A stretch of DNA of 64,000 nt from Comamonas piscis (GCF_014109725.1 NZ_CP058554.1:5135076-5199075), one strand, 5' to 3'; positions 42,750 through 60,235 are shown, counted from the stretch's first letter. The notes: generated by a model not told the origin, from the sequence alone. Program-made: numbers and translations.

Positions 42750-43418
42750 TTACCAGTGTTGGGCGCGGCGGCCATCGTGGTGCAGCAGGCGGCCCTTGTC
42801 GGCATCGCTGACGGAGGCCAAGGTCTGGCGCATGTCGCTCACGCTCTGCTGCACGGTCAGGGGCGCCTCATCGCCGCCCATGTCGGTCTGCACCCAGCCT
42901 GGGTCGAGGGTGATCAGGCGCGCTCCGGGGTAGTCATGCTGGGCAGCAGCCACCGCCATGTTCAGCGCCGCCTTGCTGACCCTGTAGAGCCAGGAATAGC
43001 TGTCATCCACGCCTTCGATCTGCGACATCGACGACGAAATAAAGGCAAACACGCCGCCGCTGGCCTCAACGATGGGGCCGATCTGCGGCAGCAGCTGCAT
43101 GGCGCCCAACACGTTGGTGTGCATCACCGCATCAAAATCGGCCTGCGTCGGCACCGTGAGGGCATTGGGCCGGCGGATCACACCGGCTACATACATCCCC
43201 AGGTCGATCTGCTGGCCTGCCAACGCAGTCGCCAGCGCGGTCACGCTTTCGGGCTTGAGCACATCGACCAGATAAGCCTGCGCGCCCAGCGCCTGCAGGC
43301 GCGCCTGGGCCTCGGTATCACGCACGGTGGCCAGCACCGTCCAGCCTGCCTGCGCATACTCTCGCACCAGCTCCAGGCCGATGCCGCGCGAGGCGCCAAT
43401 CACCAAAATCACAGCCAT
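42750..43418 (-). CDS. short-chain dehydrogenase/reductase
   Basis: The 222-aa Rossmann protein has GASRGIGLE near residue 8 for NAD(P), an AGV strand, FISSSMSQIEG, and YRVSKAALN, the catalytic Tyr-x-x-x-Lys. It looks like the SniffER/CsgA group of SDRs. The start at 43418 is preferred because AAGGAGG lies eight bases upstream; a GTG at 43448 would overlap the upstream gene by four bases. It forms a compact group with the PPOX and unknown 361-aa genes. Substrate unknown. Confidence 0.87.
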   Translation of the reverse strand: MAVILVIGASRGIGLELVREYAQAGWTVLATVRDTEAQARLQALGAQAYLVDVLKPESVTALATALAGQQIDLGMYVAGVIRRPNALTVPTQADFDAVMHTNVLGAMQLLPQIGPIVEASGGVFAFISSSMSQIEGVDDSYSWLYRVSKAALNMAVAAAQHDYPGARLITLDPGWVQTDMGGDEAPLTVQQSVSDMRQTLASVSDADKGRLLHHDGRRAQHW

Positions 43419-43444
43419 TCCCACGCCCTCCTTGGCGGTTGTTG

Positions 43445-44068
43445 TCACTGTCCCTGCTCTTGCAGAATTTGCTGCTGGTAGCGCGCGACCATGTCGGCCT
43501 GCGGCTCGGGCGCCGCGCTCAAACCCATCTGGTCATGGATCATCTGGTTGAGCGTTGGCAAGGTATTGCGCGCGATCTGTGCATCGGTCTGCCACAGGCG
43601 CGAGCGCATCAAGGCCTTGGCGCAGTGCAGATAGGCCTCGCGCACCTCCACCTCGATCACCAGCTTGGGCCGTTGGCGCTCGCCATCAAATACATCGATA
43701 AATCTGGCCTCATCGCGCAGCTTGGCAGTGCCGTTAACGCGCAGGGTCTCATCCACGCCGGGCAGCAAAAACAGCAGCGCGATGCGCGCATCGGTCAGCA
43801 GGTTGCTGAGCGAATCCAGCCGGTTGTTGCCACCGGCATCGGGCAGCAGCAGATGCTGCGCGCCCTGGCATTTGACAAAGCCGGGCGGCCCGCCCCGGGG
43901 CGAGGCATCGAGCATCTCGGCCGCTTGGCCGGCGGTGGCCACCACGCACAGCGGCGACAGCGCAATAAAGCGCTGGCAATGGGCATCGAGGTGGTTCAGC
44001 TGTTTGGCCAGCGCGCGCTCGGCCGGCTGGGCATAGAACGCACGCAGCTGCGCGGCAGATTCAATCAT
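43445..44068 (-). CDS. PPOX-type FMN-binding protein (pyridoxamine 5'-phosphate oxidase-like)
   Basis: The 207-aa split-barrel protein fits the MSMEG_1061-like PPOX family: CVVATAGQAAEM strand, SPRGGPPGFVK, DSLSNLLTDARIALLFLLPGVDETLRVNGTA and VEVREAYLHCAKALMRSRLW. Such proteins bind FMN or heme, and the substrate is unknown. It overlaps the upstream 361-aa gene by four bases at 44065-44068. Confidence 0.87.
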   Translation of the reverse strand: MIESAAQLRAFYAQPAERALAKQLNHLDAHCQRFIALSPLCVVATAGQAAEMLDASPRGGPPGFVKCQGAQHLLLPDAGGNNRLDSLSNLLTDARIALLFLLPGVDETLRVNGTAKLRDEARFIDVFDGERQRPKLVIEVEVREAYLHCAKALMRSRLWQTDAQIARNTLPTLNQMIHDQMGLSAAPEPQADMVARYQQQILQEQGQ

Positions 44069-45150
44069 GCAGCCCCCGTGTCATCACTGGCTGCGCCGGC
44101 CGCCGCATAGACGGCCAGGTAAGCGTCCCAGGATGGATCGAAATCCACTTGAATGCGCGCCGGCAGTGCCAGCGCTTGCTGCTGCAGCAGTTGCTGGGCG
44201 GCGGCAGCGTCATCCACGTAATAGCAGGCCGTGCGCTCGTGCATGCCTTCGATGCGGGTGTACGCCAGGATGCCGGTTTCCATGCGCTCCAGCGCCGCCT
44301 GCAGGCCCTCTTGCGCATCGCGGATGCGGTCCAGGGTCTGGGCATCGTCAAAGGCGACGGTCCATTGCAGGCAATAGGGTAGATCGGCGCGCGTGGCCAC
44401 CGCATTGGCCGACAGGCGCAGGCCCAGCAGATCGGGCACGGCATCGGCCGGTGCATCGCGCCGGCGTGCTTCCAACATCTTCCAGCGGTCGTCGTCAGCC
44501 GGCGGAAAGCGGTAGCTGCGCCCCAGCTGGTCGCGCAAAAAGGCATCGAAGACCGCAGGAAAGGCCGACAGCGGGCCGACCCCGGCAACATCGGGCGCAA
44601 AGCCATCGACCACCTCGACGGGGCCGACGCGCACCGCGAAATCCCATTCGCCCAAAGCATGGTCCAGCATGACAAAGGCCATGTGCTGGGCCAGCTCGCG
44701 CTGCTCGGCGGAGATGATCTTCGCGAACCCCAGCTCCAGCCCGACAATGCCGCCGGCATCGTAATGGGCGACCAGCACATCGGAGCAGGAGAGCTCCAGG
44801 CCCTCCATCGCCATGCTGAAATCACTGACCGGGCTGCGGTTGCGAAAGGCCTGCACCTTGTAGCCGGGCAGGCTGGGGGCGGCGCGCACCAACACCATCA
44901 GGTTCTCGAACTGGTCGACATTGCCGTGGGCACTGAACACCAGGCGCGAGAACAAGCTGCCATCGGACCGCTCCAACTCCAGCGCCAAATCGGGGGCAAC
45001 GCGGGCCAGCATCTCATTGGCCTGCGCCACAAAGGCCTGGTTCGGCAACAGCGCCAGGTGCCGCTCTTGGTAGACCAGTTCCTGCCAGAAGGATTCAATA
45101 TCCTGCGCCTGGAGTTGCCCCGGGCCTGGACCCACCGATTCGTTCGTCAT
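44065..45150 (-). CDS. hypothetical 361-aa protein, possibly DUF695/RraB-like at the C-terminus
   Basis: I do not firmly recognise it. No signal peptide or membrane segment is seen. It is acidic, with an Ala-rich C-terminus. The middle (AAPSLPGYKVQAFRNR) and end (ILAYTRIEGMHERTACYYVDD) faintly resemble DUF695/RraB-like sequences. It is the first of three overlapping genes (with PPOX and SDR genes), implying a joint role. A ribosome binding site, AGGAG, lies before the ATG. Confidence 0.6.
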   Translation of the reverse strand: MTNESVGPGPGQLQAQDIESFWQELVYQERHLALLPNQAFVAQANEMLARVAPDLALELERSDGSLFSRLVFSAHGNVDQFENLMVLVRAAPSLPGYKVQAFRNRSPVSDFSMAMEGLELSCSDVLVAHYDAGGIVGLELGFAKIISAEQRELAQHMAFVMLDHALGEWDFAVRVGPVEVVDGFAPDVAGVGPLSAFPAVFDAFLRDQLGRSYRFPPADDDRWKMLEARRRDAPADAVPDLLGLRLSANAVATRADLPYCLQWTVAFDDAQTLDRIRDAQEGLQAALERMETGILAYTRIEGMHERTACYYVDDAAAAQQLLQQQALALPARIQVDFDPSWDAYLAVYAAAGAASDDTGAA

Positions 45151-45177
45151 AGTTTCTCCTCTTTCAGGATGACTAGA

Positions 45178-46359
45178 CTACATGATTTCAATCGCCATGG
45201 CCGTAGCCTCACCTCCGCCAATGCACAGGGTGGCCATGCCCCGGCGCTTGCCACGGGCCTGCAGCGCATGCAGCAGGGTGACGATGATGCGCGCACCGCT
45301 GGCACCAATCGGGTGGCCCAGCGCGCAAGCGCCGCCGTTGACGTTGACGATGTCGTGCGACACCTTCATATCTGCCATCAGTGCCATCGGCACCACGGCA
45401 AAGGCCTCGTTGATTTCCCAGAGGTCCACGTCCTCCACCTTCCAGCCGGCTTTCTTCAGCGCCTTCTCGGTCGCACCGATGGGGGCGGTGGTGAACCACT
45501 CGGGCTCCTGCGCGTAGCTGGCGTGGGAGACGATCTTGGCCAGGGGCTTGCAACCCAGTTCCTTGGCGGTGGATTCACGCATCAGCACCAAGGCCGCAGC
45601 GCCATCGTTGATGCTGGAGCTGGAAGCGGCGGTGATGGTGCCGTCCTTCTTGAATGCGGGCTTGAGCGAGGGAATCTTGTCCAGGCGGGCCTTGGCCGGG
45701 CCTTCGTCCTCGGTCACGGTGATATCGCCCTTGCGGGTGGACACGGTCACCGGCGTGATCTCGGCCTTGAAGGCGCCCGATTGGGTAGCGGCTTGCGCGC
45801 GTTGCACGCTGGCGATGGCAAACTGGTCCTGCTGCTCGCGGCTGAACTGGTACTTGGCGGCACAGTCTTCGCCAAAGGTGCCCATGGAGCGGCCGGGCTC
45901 ATACGCATCTTCCAGGCCGTCGAGCATCATGTGGTCGAAGATCTTGTCATGGCCCATGCGGTAGCCACCACGGCCCTTTTTGAGCAGGTAGGGGGCGTTG
46001 GTCATGCTCTCCATGCCACCGGCCACCATCACATCGCGGCTGCCGGCGACCAGCTGGTCATGGGCCAGCAAAGTGGCCTCCATACCGGCACCGCACATCT
46101 TCGACAGGGTCACGGCGCCGGTGCTCTTGGGCAGGCCGCCCTTGAACAAGGCCTGGCGCGCCGGGGCCTGGCCCTGGCCGGCCATCAGGCAGTTGCCAAA
46201 CAGCACTTCTTCCACTTTTTCAGGGGCAACACCAGCGCGCTCCACCGCCGCCTTGATGGCAGCGCCCCCCAGGTCATTGGCCGAGAGCTCGGCAAAGTCG
46301 CCCATGAAAGCACCCATGGGGGTACGGGCTGCGCCGACGATTACGACGGGATCTTGCAT
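45178..46359 (-). CDS. acetyl-CoA C-acyltransferase (thiolase)
   Basis: The 393-aa biosynthetic-type thiolase has Cys89 (SKMCGAGM) as nucleophile, NEAFAVV, the His-containing GHPIGASGAR and a late Cys in ATLCIGGGEA. It splits acetoacetyl-CoA or condenses two acetyl-CoA. Leucine breakdown ends in acetoacetate, so the neighbourhood with isovaleryl-CoA dehydrogenase gives it a plausible place. The ATG at 46359 is preceded by CAGGAGA. A longer frame upstream is not thiolase-like. Confidence 0.94.
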   Translation of the reverse strand: MQDPVVIVGAARTPMGAFMGDFAELSANDLGGAAIKAAVERAGVAPEKVEEVLFGNCLMAGQGQAPARQALFKGGLPKSTGAVTLSKMCGAGMEATLLAHDQLVAGSRDVMVAGGMESMTNAPYLLKKGRGGYRMGHDKIFDHMMLDGLEDAYEPGRSMGTFGEDCAAKYQFSREQQDQFAIASVQRAQAATQSGAFKAEITPVTVSTRKGDITVTEDEGPAKARLDKIPSLKPAFKKDGTITAASSSSINDGAAALVLMRESTAKELGCKPLAKIVSHASYAQEPEWFTTAPIGATEKALKKAGWKVEDVDLWEINEAFAVVPMALMADMKVSHDIVNVNGGACALGHPIGASGARIIVTLLHALQARGKRRGMATLCIGGGEATAMAIEIM

Positions 46360-46422
46360 CTGGTGTCTCCTGATTGAGTTCGGGTGTCGCGCGGCAAGCC
46401 TCTGCGGGCCCGCTCGCGCTGT

Positions 46423-46454
46423 AAAAAAAGGCAGCCCTGAACCAGGGATGCCTT
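46423..46454 (-). terminator. terminator after the carbonic anhydrase gene
   Basis: The stem AAGGCA-x-CCCT with AGGG-x-TGCCTT (one mismatch, loop about five bases) is followed on the minus strand by a run of seven T. It lies just past the carbonic anhydrase stop at 46461 and splits that gene from the thiolase gene. Confidence 0.75.
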
Positions 46455-46460
46455 GGGGGT

Positions 46461-47123
46461 TTAATCGCGCTTGCGGTCGGCCACGAGGGCTACCGCGCGT
46501 TGGTGGACTTCGGCCAATCCGCCGATGCCGGGCACGGTCATCTCCAGGTCGGTGATCAGCCCGTTCTTGAGGCTGTAGCACCAGCCATGCAAAGTCACCT
46601 TCTGGCCGCGCGTCCAGGCGTCCTGCAAGATGGTGGTCTGCGCCACATTCACCACCTGCTCGATGGCATTGAGCTCGCACAGCGCATCATGGCGGTGCTG
46701 GGGCGGCAGGCTTTGCAGCAGGGCCAAGTGCTTGTCGCGCACATCGCGCACGTGGCGGGTCCAGTTGTCCACCAGGCCCAGGCGCAGGCCTTCAAGCGCC
46801 GCCAGCACGCCGCCGCAGCCATAGTGACCGACGACCATCAGGTCTTCGATCTTGAGCTGGTCCACAGAGTACTGGATGGTGGACAGGCAGTTCAAATCGC
46901 TGGGCACCACCACATTGGCCACATTGCGGTGGACAAAAATCTCACCCGGCTCCAGGCCGGTGATCTGGTTGGCGGGCACGCGGCTGTCGGAACAACCGAT
47001 CCACATGTACTTGGGGTGCTGCTGCGACATCAGGCCCGTGAAAAACCCGGGGCGGTCACGCTCCACCTGCTCTGCCCACAAGCGGTTGTGGTCAAACAGA
47101 TCTTTGATGGAGGTCGTAGTCAT
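46461..47123 (-). CDS. can: beta-class carbonic anhydrase
   Basis: It interconverts CO2 and bicarbonate in the cytosol. The 220-aa protein has the zinc site Cys44-x-Asp46 (IGCSDSRVP), His100 and Cys103 (VVGHYGCGG), with EPGEIFVHRNVANVV between, as in E. coli Can (220 aa). The ATG at 47123 opens the family sequence. It follows the isovaleryl-CoA dehydrogenase gene by about 50 bases, so it may supply bicarbonate to a biotin carboxylase of leucine breakdown. Confidence 0.96.
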   Translation of the reverse strand: MTTTSIKDLFDHNRLWAEQVERDRPGFFTGLMSQQHPKYMWIGCSDSRVPANQITGLEPGEIFVHRNVANVVVPSDLNCLSTIQYSVDQLKIEDLMVVGHYGCGGVLAALEGLRLGLVDNWTRHVRDVRDKHLALLQSLPPQHRHDALCELNAIEQVVNVAQTTILQDAWTRGQKVTLHGWCYSLKNGLITDLEMTVPGIGGLAEVHQRAVALVADRKRD

Positions 47124-47172
47124 AAAAGCTATCCTTTGTTGTAGGGCAATCAGGATGGCGCAGCGCAGCCGA

Positions 47173-48354
47173 TCAGCAGGTCTCTGCGAACAGCTCACGC
47201 CCAATCAACATGCGGCGAATCTCGCTGGTGCCGGCGCCAATTTCATAGAGTTTCGCATCTCTCCACAGGCGGCCGAGTGGATATTCATTGATATACCCAT
47301 TGCCACCGTAGATTTGTACGCCTTCGCCCGCCATCCAAGTGGCCTTCTCGGCGCACCACAGAATGACGCTGGCGCAGTCCTTGCGCACTTGGCGCACATG
47401 GTCGGTTCCGAGCAGATCGAGGTTTTTAGCGACCGTATAGGCAAAAGAGCGCCCTGCTTGCAGCACGGTGTACATATCGGCCACCTTGCCCTGGATGAGC
47501 TGGAACTCCCCAATGCTCTGGCCAAACTGCTTGCGGTCGTGGATGTACGGCACCACGTTGTCCATCACGCTTTGCATGATGCCCAGCGGGCCACCGGTCA
47601 GCACCGCGCGTTCATAGTCCAGCCCACTCATCAGCACCTTGGCGCCACCATTGAGCTGGCCCAATATATTCTCGGCCGGTACCTCGACGTTCTGGAACAC
47701 CAGCTCACCGGTGTGGCTGCCGCGCATGCCCAGCTTGTCCAGCTTCTGCGCAACCGAGAAACCCGGCATGCCTTTTTCGATCAAGAACGCGGTCACGCCC
47801 CGTGCACCCATCTCCGGCTCGGTCTTGGCGTACACCACCAGGGTGTCGGCATCCGGCCCATTGGTGATCCACATCTTGTTGCCGTTGAGCAGGTAGTAGC
47901 CGCCCTTGTCCTCGGCCTTGAGCTTCATGCTGATGACGTCGGAGCCCGCGCCGGGCTCGCTCATCGCCAGTGCGCCCACATGCTCGCCACTGATCAGCTT
48001 GGGCAGGTATTTGGCCTTCTGGGCTTCATTGCCGTTGCGGTTGATCTGGTTCACGCAAAGGTTGCTATGTGCGCCATAGGACAGGCCCACCGATGCGCTG
48101 GCGCGGGATATCTCCTCCATCGCCACCATATGCGCCAAGTAACCCATATCGGCACCGCCGTACTGCTCGGACACAGTGATGCCCAGCACGCCCAGGTCGC
48201 CAAACTTGCGCCACTGGTCCATCGGGAACTGGTCATCGCGGTCAATCTCTGCCGCACGCGGGGCGATCTCGGCCTGCGCAAACTCGCGCACGGCATCACG
48301 CAAAGCGTCGATATCCTCACCCAACTGGAAATTCAGGCCTGGCAATCCGGACAT
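47173..48354 (-). CDS. ivd: isovaleryl-CoA dehydrogenase
   Basis: It oxidises isovaleryl-CoA to 3-methylcrotonyl-CoA in leucine catabolism. The 393-aa ACAD has ALAMSEPGAGSDVISM, MWITNGPDADTLVVYAKT and the IVD hallmark GLDYERAVLTGGPLGIMQ, whose internal Glu is the catalytic base in IVD; IGAGTSEIRRMLIGRELF ends the protein, with Gly where other ACADs have the Glu. The alternative, a general ACAD, is unlikely. It is divergently spaced from liuR by a small gap with a MerR-type operator. Confidence 0.94.
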   Translation of the reverse strand: MSGLPGLNFQLGEDIDALRDAVREFAQAEIAPRAAEIDRDDQFPMDQWRKFGDLGVLGITVSEQYGGADMGYLAHMVAMEEISRASASVGLSYGAHSNLCVNQINRNGNEAQKAKYLPKLISGEHVGALAMSEPGAGSDVISMKLKAEDKGGYYLLNGNKMWITNGPDADTLVVYAKTEPEMGARGVTAFLIEKGMPGFSVAQKLDKLGMRGSHTGELVFQNVEVPAENILGQLNGGAKVLMSGLDYERAVLTGGPLGIMQSVMDNVVPYIHDRKQFGQSIGEFQLIQGKVADMYTVLQAGRSFAYTVAKNLDLLGTDHVRQVRKDCASVILWCAEKATWMAGEGVQIYGGNGYINEYPLGRLWRDAKLYEIGAGTSEIRRMLIGRELFAETC

Positions 48355-48423
48355 GGTCTTGTCTCCTATCTATATGGCGCAGTAGATGCCGTCAGCTCGC
48401 ACCAAGGCGGTGGAGCGGCATCG

Positions 48424-48444
48424 TTACGTTTACGTTCACGTCAA
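48424..48444. promoter_or_regulatory. LiuR-type operator upstream of ivd
   Basis: Three ACGT cores (48426, 48432, 48438) repeat every six bases. They match the LiuR motif class (TTTACGTTTACGT-like) of leucine-degradation promoters in Proteobacteria. On the minus strand TTGACG at its right end may be a -35 box. The motif lies 70-90 bases before ivd. Confidence 0.7.
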
Positions 48445-48451
48445 CTATATA

Positions 48452-48847
48452 TTATTTTTTTGACGGCTGCTTTGCGAGCAAAGCATGGGCTTCTTGCATA
48501 TGTTCATCAATTTCTGCCAAGTTGGCCTGCAAATCTGCCAACTGCGTCAGCAGGCGCTGGCGGTGGGTGCCAAGCACCTCGATAAAGCGGCCCAGCTGCA
48601 CACCGGTGTCGCGCGGCGACTCGTAGAGGTCGATGATCTCCTTGGCTTCCTGCAGAGTCAATCCTAGGCGCTTGGCCCGCAAGGTCAGGCGCAGGCGCGT
48701 ACGCTCCTTGGCCGAGTACACACGCTGCTTGCCGCCAGCGCCGGTGCGCTCGGGGTGCAGCAGGCCCATGTCCTCATAAAAGCGGATGGCCCGGGTCGTC
48801 AGGTCAAACTCTGCCGCCAACTGCCCAATGGAATAGGTCGGTGTCAT
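48452..48847 (-). CDS. liuR: MerR-family regulator, LiuR type
   Basis: The 131-aa protein has a MerR N-terminal DNA-binding domain (about 5-72, YSIGQLAAEFDLTTRAIRFYEDMGLL) and a C-terminal coiled coil (80-125). It has no cysteine metal site, so it is not a metal sensor. LiuR proteins control branched-chain amino acid and isovalerate genes; ivd follows and the operator-like ACGT repeat lies between. The gene is upstream of ivd on the same strand, so it could be autoregulated. Confidence 0.9.
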   Translation of the reverse strand: MTPTYSIGQLAAEFDLTTRAIRFYEDMGLLHPERTGAGGKQRVYSAKERTRLRLTLRAKRLGLTLQEAKEIIDLYESPRDTGVQLGRFIEVLGTHRQRLLTQLADLQANLAEIDEHMQEAHALLAKQPSKK

Positions 48848-48921
48848 GGTCCCCAGGATGTCCTTGTCGTTCTGAATGGGCCATTATGCGGCATGGCAGG
48901 GCGCGAAGCGCGCAAAAGAAA

Positions 48922-48952
48922 AACCCCTCTACTCGGTTAGAGCAGAGGGGTT
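48922..48952 (-). terminator. terminator of rRNA operon A
   Basis: A 9-bp stem (48922-48930 with 48944-48952) is followed on the minus strand by a T-rich run. It lies 13 bases past the 5S end. Its sequence differs from the terminator of operons B and C. Confidence 0.88.
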
Positions 48953-48965
48953 GATCAGTATAAAA

Positions 48966-49080
48966 GCCTGACGATGACCTACTTTCACACGGGAATCCGC
49001 ACTATCATCGGCGCGAAGTCGTTTCACTGTCCTGTTCGGGATGGGAAGGAGTGGTACCAACTTGCTATGGTCATCAGGCA
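48966..49080 (-). rRNA. 5S ribosomal RNA, operon A
   Basis: The minus strand reads from TGCCTGATGACCATAGC to GGTCATCGTCAGGC with the CCCATCCCGAACAGG loop typical of betaproteobacterial 5S. Ends pair in the terminal helix. Confidence 0.96.
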
Positions 49081-49252
49081 TAACTTTTTGCTTCTTGGCG
49101 GCTTTGCGCTGATCGGTCGATCAGGGCATTGCTGCTTTCGAAGCGAATTCATAGAGTCTTATCAGCTAAATTTGATTGCGCTTTGGGCATAACTGCAGTT
49201 GCAGTGTTTCTTTGCATGGGCCCCATCTAAGGCGGGGCCAATCAAAGTTATA
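49081..49252 (-). other. 23S-5S spacer, operon A
   Basis: About 172 bases without a tRNA or protein gene. A short inverted repeat near 49220-49240 (GGGCCCC with GGGGCC) and a CGATCGGTCGATC-like stretch could be processing stems. The same spacer is repeated at 54937 and 60752. Confidence 0.8.
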
Positions 49253-52130
<2,878 letters not shown>

Positions 52131-52532
52131 TATAACTTTGACATCTATCTCTAGATCTCAAGCAAAGAACCCAAGCAACTGCTTTGCGAGGTCTCTCACC
52201 TCGCGCGTTATGCCGTAAATTGAATATCTATCTTGCCAACCTATTGCTAAGTCAGCAGGCTTGTAGAATATTCGTCATTACTGAATAAAAATTGCTCACG
52301 CAAAGTTTCATTCGTTTTGACGCAATCAAATTGTTGCTGGTGGCACGGTCTGCACTAAACCTTTACGAATGTGCAGTTTCCACCAGCAACGCTGATTTTC
52401 GACTCTATGAATTTTTAAAGAACAGCCGTGTTGTGCGATCTATATCGCTCAACAACAAAGCAGTCTGTCTCCAAACTGCTTTGGTGTTGATGACCCTAAA
52501 GGTCAATCTGATAAGTTATCTATTACAAGTGT
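52131..52532 (-). other. tRNA-Ala to 23S spacer, operon A
   Basis: 402 bases without a gene. A boxA-like antitermination site, TGTTCTTTAAAAATT on the minus strand, lies at 52410-52424. Bases from about 52429 to the tRNA differ from operon B. Confidence 0.75.
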
Positions 52533-52608
52533 TGGTGGAGGATGACGGGATCGAACCGACGACCCCCTGCTTGCAAAGCAGGTGCTCTCCCAGCTGAGCT
52601 AATCCCCC
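52533..52608 (-). tRNA. tRNA-Ala(TGC), operon A
   Basis: A 76-base cloverleaf with GGGGGAT acceptor, anticodon TGC in CTTTGCAAG, TTCGATCC T-loop and encoded CCA. Confidence 0.97.
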
Positions 52609-52697
52609 TGATTGCCTATAGCTTGCTCTAGTCAATCAGCATCTAGCTAATCAACCAAAGCGGCATAAGCTCAACTTCTAATCCGTCGGAACCGTAA

Positions 52698-52774
52698 TGG
52701 TGGGTCTAGTTGGGCTCGAACCAACGACCCCTGCGTTATCAACACAGTGCTCTAACCAGCTGAGCTACAGACCC
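52698..52774 (-). tRNA. tRNA-Ile(GAT), operon A
   Basis: A 77-base cloverleaf with GGGTCTG acceptor, anticodon GAT in TGATAAC, TTCGAGCC T-loop and encoded CCA. Confidence 0.97.
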
Positions 52775-52886
52775 ATTCCAACGCCTTGCAGCTGCTGCGT
52801 CCTAACAGACACAGTCTCTACAAAGCCTTGGCTTGTGTTCCAACAACCGATAAGTGTGGGCGTTCAATTTTGATTGCTAAGTTTCC

Positions 52887-54420
<1,534 letters not shown>

Positions 54421-54567
54421 CGATCTTGAATTTAAAGTCTCTCGACTACTCACTCACTTGACGGAATAAAAAAGATCCTAAGATCTTACTCATTACTGTT
54501 TTTGTGAGCGCTTGTTTTGCTCCGAAGAACATATGGCAATCGCCACCAAACGCCCACGCTTATCGGC

Positions 54568-54584
54568 TGTTAATTTTTAAAGAC
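54568..54584 (-). promoter_or_regulatory. boxA-like antitermination site in the operon A leader
   Basis: The minus strand GTCTTTAAAAATTAACA resembles boxA (TGCTCTTTAACA) near the expected place in an rrn leader; a related site recurs before 23S. Confidence 0.55.
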
Positions 54585-54640
54585 CTAACCTGCAAGCCTT
54601 AGCTTCCAGATCCACCCCGCTGCAATCAGCGAAGCCTTGT

Positions 54641-54669
54641 ATTGTAGCACAGCTTTTGCTGCACTTAAA
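54641..54669 (-). promoter_or_regulatory. predicted rRNA promoter, operon A
   Basis: A -10 box TACAAT (54641-54646) with a 17-base spacer to TTTAAG (54664-54669) and an A-rich upstream flank. The transcript would start about 220 bases before 16S. Only one promoter is clear. Confidence 0.6.
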
Positions 54670-54781
54670 ACGTTTTCACGCTTTCTTCTCAACTCTTGCT
54701 AGCACCAGATCTACATCCAGTTGTTGCCTAGCAGCTCGCCGATCCTTGGACCTAGCGCGCTACTCTTTTAAGAGCAGAGAA

Positions 54782-54812
54782 GAAAACGTCCAGCTAGTTG
54801 CTGGACGTTTTC
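54782..54812 (-). terminator. terminator of rRNA operon B
   Basis: A perfect 13-bp stem (54782-54794 with 54800-54812, loop of five) whose minus-strand 3' arm ends in TTTTC. It sits 9 bases after 5S of operon B, so operon B transcripts should end before the promoter of operon A. Confidence 0.85.
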
Positions 54813-54821
54813 AGTATAAAA

Positions 54822-54936
54822 GCCTGACGATGACCTACTTTCACACGGGAATCCGCACTATCATCGGCGCGAAGTCGTTTCACTGTCCTGTTCGGGATGG
54901 GAAGGAGTGGTACCAACTTGCTATGGTCATCAGGCA
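54822..54936 (-). rRNA. 5S ribosomal RNA, operon B
   Basis: Same sequence as the 5S of operon A over 115 bases by eye. Confidence 0.96.
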
Positions 54937-55108
54937 TAACTTTTTGCTTCTTGGCGGCTTTGCGCTGATCGGTCGATCAGGGCATTGCTGCTTTCGAAGC
55001 GAATTCATAGAGTCTTATCAGCTAAATTTGATTGCGCTTTGGGCATAACTGCAGTTGCAGTGTTTCTTTGCATGGGCCCCATCTAAGGCGGGGCCAATCA
55101 AAGTTATA

Positions 55109-57986
<2,878 letters not shown>

Positions 57987-58370
57987 TATAACTTTGACAT
58001 CTATCTCTAGATCTCAAGCAAAGAACCCAAGCAACTGCTTTGCGAGGTCTCTCACCTCGCGCGTTATGCCGTAAATTGAATATCTATCTTGCCAACCTAT
58101 TGCTAAGTCAGCAGGCTTGTAGAATATTCGTCATTACTGAATAAAAATTGCTCACGCAAAGTTTCATTCGTTTTGACGCAATCAAATTGTTGCTGGTGGC
58201 ACGGTCTGCACTAAACCTTTACGAATGTGCAGTTTCCACCAGCAACGCTGATTTTCGACTCTATGAATTTTTAAAGAACAGCCGTTTGATCCGGGAATCC
58301 GGAATCAACAACAAAACAGTCTCTTGCGAAACCGCTTTGGTGTTGAATGATAAGTTATCAGTAAAAGTAT
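57987..58370 (-). other. tRNA-Ala to 23S spacer, operon B
   Basis: 384 bases without a gene. The boxA-like TGTTCTTTAAAAATT is at 58266-58280. From about 58285 to the tRNA, the sequence differs from operon A and is 18 bases shorter. Confidence 0.75.
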
Positions 58371-58446
58371 TGGTGGAGGATGACGGGATCGAACCGACGA
58401 CCCCCTGCTTGCAAAGCAGGTGCTCTCCCAGCTGAGCTAATCCCCC
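58371..58446 (-). tRNA. tRNA-Ala(TGC), operon B
   Basis: Identical to the tRNA-Ala of operon A, encoded CCA included. Confidence 0.97.
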
Positions 58447-58512
58447 TTTGATCATCTATAACCTGCGCATTGCGCGGCTTTAGTCAATCAATATGCCACC
58501 TGTTGGAAGTAA

Positions 58513-58589
58513 TGGTGGGTCTAGTTGGGCTCGAACCAACGACCCCTGCGTTATCAACACAGTGCTCTAACCAGCTGAGCTACAGACCC
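58513..58589 (-). tRNA. tRNA-Ile(GAT), operon B
   Basis: Identical to the tRNA-Ile of operon A. The gap to tRNA-Ala is 66 bases rather than 89 in operon A, with unrelated sequence. Confidence 0.97.
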
Positions 58590-58701
58590 ATTCCAACGCC
58601 TTGCAGCTACTGCGTCTTGTGCGACTCAGTCTCTACACAGCCTTGGCTTGTGTTCCAACAACCGATAAGTGTGGGCGTTCAATCTTGATTGCTTAGTTTC
58701 C

Positions 58702-60235
<1,534 letters not shown>

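Larger units (their letters stand above)
54421..54781 (-). other. promoter and leader region of operon A
   Basis: This region lies between the terminator of operon B and 16S of operon A and contains no gene. It carries the promoter (54641-54669), a boxA-like GTCTTTAAAAATTAACA (54568-54584) and an AAGATCTTAGGATCTT stem that may be a processing site. The same bases recur at 60236-60596. Confidence 0.85.

Noticed and set aside
44659..46377. A 572-codon plus-strand frame opposite the thiolase and the 361-aa gene
   Set aside because: Shadow frame; the thiolase active-site residues lie on the minus strand.
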